A DNA stretch of 36,423 bases. Source: Herbaspirillum frisingense (GTDB lineage: Bacteria > Pseudomonadota > Gammaproteobacteria > Burkholderiales > Burkholderiaceae_D). Location: assembly GCA_009914615.1 (NCBI GenBank), contig WNDX01000028.1, positions 1 through 36,423 of the forward strand. Direction: 5' to 3'. Positions 34,766 to 36,423 of this stretch are shown here, piece by piece; positions within the stretch are counted from its first letter, which is position 1, and the number at the start of each line of letters is the position of its first letter. The notes below the pieces were generated by a model. That model saw only the letters and a program-made list of their open reading frames with translations, was not told the origin of the DNA and searched no databases. Both the position numbers and the translations under genes were made by a program.

Positions 34766-36310
34766 TCAGCCGATGTCGTCGATGAAGGGCGTGCGCGGCA
34801 TCAGACGGAAGCTGACGCGGAACAGGCTGCCCGGATACTTCGGGTCGCCGCTGCGCGGATTATTGGTGATCTCGACCTGGGCGTCGTGCTGCTGCGCGAT
34901 CTCGCGCACGATGGCCAGGCCCAAGCCGCTGCCGGTGCTGGGCGTGCCGAGGATGCGATAGAAGCGTTCGAATACGTTGGCGCGTTCCGACGGCGGGATG
35001 CCGGGGCCGGTGTCTTCCACCTCCAGGATCGCCAGGCCGCCGCCCTCGTCGGTGCGGGCGCGCACGGTCACGCTGCCGCTGCCGTCGTGGGGTGTGTAGT
35101 GCAGCGCATTGTCGAGCAGGTTGGACAGCAGCTCGCGCAGCATGATGGGATTGCCAGTGATCATGACCGGATGGCCGGGCTGTTCGAAGCCGAGATCGAT
35201 GCGCTGGGTGAAGGACATCGGCACCCAGTCCTGCACCACGATGCGCGCCAGTTCGGTCAGCTCGATCGGCGCCATGCCGCCGGCCTGCGATTGCTGGTTC
35301 TCGGCGCGGGCCAGCGAGAGCAACTGGTTCACCAGGCGCGTGGCGGTTTCCGAACTCTTGGCCAGTTGCTCCAGCGAACGCCGTACATCGACCTGGTCGT
35401 CCTGGCGCAGCGCCAGTTCGGATTGCATGCGCATGCCGGCCAGCGGCGTCTTCATCTGGTGCGCGGCGTCGGCGATGAAGCGCTTCTGGATGGCGATGGT
35501 CTGTGACAGCCGCGCCAGCATATCGTTGAGCGAACGCACCAGCGGCGAGATTTCTTCCGGCACCTGGCCGGAGTCGATCGGCGAGAGATCGTCGGGACGC
35601 CGCGCGCGGATGCGCTGCTGCAACTCCGACAGCGGCGACAGCCCGCGCGAAAGCGCGAACCACACCAGCGCCAGCGCCACCGGCAGGATGATGAACTGCG
35701 GCAGGATCACGCCCTTGATGATTTCGTTGGCGAGCTGGGCGCGCTTCTCCAGCGTCTCGCCCACCTGCACCGTGGCCAGCTTCGGCTCGTGCGAGGCGGC
35801 GCGCTGGGCGGCGCTGCGGCGCACGTCCACCTGCACGTAGGCGATGCGCACGTCGCTGCCGTGCAGGATGTCGTTGCGGAACTGGACCGTGCCGATGTTG
35901 CTGTGGTCTTCTTCCGGCGGCGGTTGTGACATGTCGAAATCGCCCTCGACGAATTCGCCGGCGGGGCCGCTGACCTTGTAATAGATATTGTCGATGTCGT
36001 CGGCGCGCAGCAGGTCGCGCGCCGAGACCGGCAGGCGCGCCACTACCTTGCCGTTGATTTCCGACACCTGCTGCGCCAGCACGGTGACGCTGTCTTCCAG
36101 CGCGCGGTCGAAGGGCTGGTTGGCGATCGATTGCGCGATCAGATAAGTGATGGCAATGCTCATCGGCCACAGCAAAAGCAGCGGGGCCAACATCCAGTCC
36201 AGGATTTCGCCGAACAACGAGCGCTGGATGCGTTCCACCGGCTGGGTGGCGATGGCGGCACGGCGTTTCCTGCGCGGCGGCGCGGCCTGCGCGTCGGTGT
36301 AATGACCCAC
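34766..36310 (-). CDS. Sensor histidine kinase (TctE-like), 5' end altered by an IS
   Basis: 514 residues as read from a GTG at 36310. TM1 is at about 40-60, a periplasmic 2CSK_N-type sensor domain at about 61-198, TM2 at 200-220, then a HAMP-like linker. HisKA has His284 (FIADAAHQMKTPL), the N-box LRELLSNLLDNALHYT has Asn397 and Asn401, then DTGPG at 433-437 and GSGLGLAIV. The kinase is catalytically complete. The start codon lies inside the terminal bases of the right-hand IS, so the first two or three residues are IS-derived and the native start is probably lost. An AGCAGG stretch in the IS could act as ribosome binding site. It probably senses a carboxylate and controls the following symporter. 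No response regulator is in the window. Confidence 0.9.
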   Translation of the reverse strand: MGHYTDAQAAPPRRKRRAAIATQPVERIQRSLFGEILDWMLAPLLLLWPMSIAITYLIAQSIANQPFDRALEDSVTVLAQQVSEINGKVVARLPVSARDLLRADDIDNIYYKVSGPAGEFVEGDFDMSQPPPEEDHSNIGTVQFRNDILHGSDVRIAYVQVDVRRSAAQRAASHEPKLATVQVGETLEKRAQLANEIIKGVILPQFIILPVALALVWFALSRGLSPLSELQQRIRARRPDDLSPIDSGQVPEEISPLVRSLNDMLARLSQTIAIQKRFIADAAHQMKTPLAGMRMQSELALRQDDQVDVRRSLEQLAKSSETATRLVNQLLSLARAENQQSQAGGMAPIELTELARIVVQDWVPMSFTQRIDLGFEQPGHPVMITGNPIMLRELLSNLLDNALHYTPHDGSGSVTVRARTDEGGGLAILEVEDTGPGIPPSERANVFERFYRILGTPSTGSGLGLAIVREIAQQHDAQVEITNNPRSGDPKYPGSLFRVSFRLMPRTPFIDDIG

Positions 36311-36423
36311 TAAAAACCTGCTCAGTAGATAATCCTAAAAGGAAATCAAAATGAGCAAGGTCATGGAAGAAGAATTCAAGCGTTGGACAGCCAAGCGCAA
36401 AGCGGCGCTGGTGATGGAAATCA
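36303..36423 (+). mobile_element. Left end of an IS3-type insertion sequence (runs off right edge)
   Basis: From 36303 the sequence TGACCCACTAAAAACCTGCT looks like an IS tip starting with TGA. It is followed after 48 bp by an OrfA-like gene. The boundary is inferred from the TG tip and from the change in composition (AT-rich after GC-rich kinase codons). The far end, and thus integrity, cannot be seen. Confidence 0.6.
36351..36423 (+). CDS. DUF1153-like transposase subunit OrfA, N-terminal fragment
   Basis: The 24 codons visible read MSKVMEEEFKRWTAKRKAAL and continue VMEI. From memory, MSKVMEE-x-KRWTAKRKAALV is the opening of a small helix-turn-helix protein (DUF1153-like) that precedes an IS3-type integrase in many Burkholderiales. 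AAAGGAAA lies 8 bp upstream. The gene leaves the window, so length and integrity are unknown. Confidence 0.75.
   Translation, partial: MSKVMEEEFKRWTAKRKAALVMEI

Overview
The window is high-GC DNA from a betaproteobacterium of the order Burkholderiales, most likely Oxalobacteraceae close to Herbaspirillum. This is inferred from the block perM-like / hda / HAD phosphatase / pcnB / folK facing purM, the PHB depolymerase, the codon use, and a chemosensory operon that carries a CheZ-like membrane protein. No database search was possible. The segment is framed by two insertion sequences. The first codons of an IS481-type transposase leave the left edge, and the first gene of an IS3-type element with a DUF1153-like OrfA enters at the right edge.

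Region 1 (about 330-10150, + strand) is one long chemosensory operon. It starts at a near-perfect sigma-28 (FliA) promoter and runs: two-TM protein with a CheZ-like FQDxxxQ motif, cheY, STAS protein, cheA, mcp, cheW, cheR, cheB, REC-EAL phosphodiesterase. Signal should flow MCP - CheW - CheA, then to CheY, CheB and the EAL protein. The last of these would link chemotaxis to cyclic-di-GMP turnover. No cheD or ordinary cheZ is present.

Region 2 (10161-16755) is housekeeping. On the minus strand, hda, a HAD phosphatase, pcnB and folK are joined by 4-bp overlaps or a 6-bp gap, followed by a GFA-family gene. A perM-like gene lies upstream, and a 223-bp MITE-like element fills almost the whole gap between it and hda. 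purM is divergent on the plus strand and ends at a clear intrinsic terminator.

Region 3 (16814-30402) is the most interesting part: an Anbu (ancestral proteasome beta-subunit) locus split into two modules. The minus module encodes a circularly permuted ATP-grasp protein, an alpha-E protein and the Anbu peptidase. The plus module encodes a transglutaminase/DUF2126 giant, an ATP-grasp/alpha-E fusion and a second transglutaminase-like protease. The ATP-grasp half of the fusion has lost the residues that look like ATP and metal ligands in its stand-alone paralogue, so the pair looks like one enzyme plus one pseudo-enzyme. A cupin, a GST and the intracellular PHB depolymerase phaZ lie between the modules. 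The probable job of the system is ligation, cleavage or removal of a peptide tag; the substrate is unknown.

Region 4 (30424-36423) holds a Tar-like MCP with a C-terminal CheR-docking pentapeptide, then a histidine kinase / DUF4212 / sodium-solute symporter operon on the minus strand. The right-hand IS sits exactly on the 5' end of the kinase gene, which appears to start inside the IS end and to be cut off from its response regulator.
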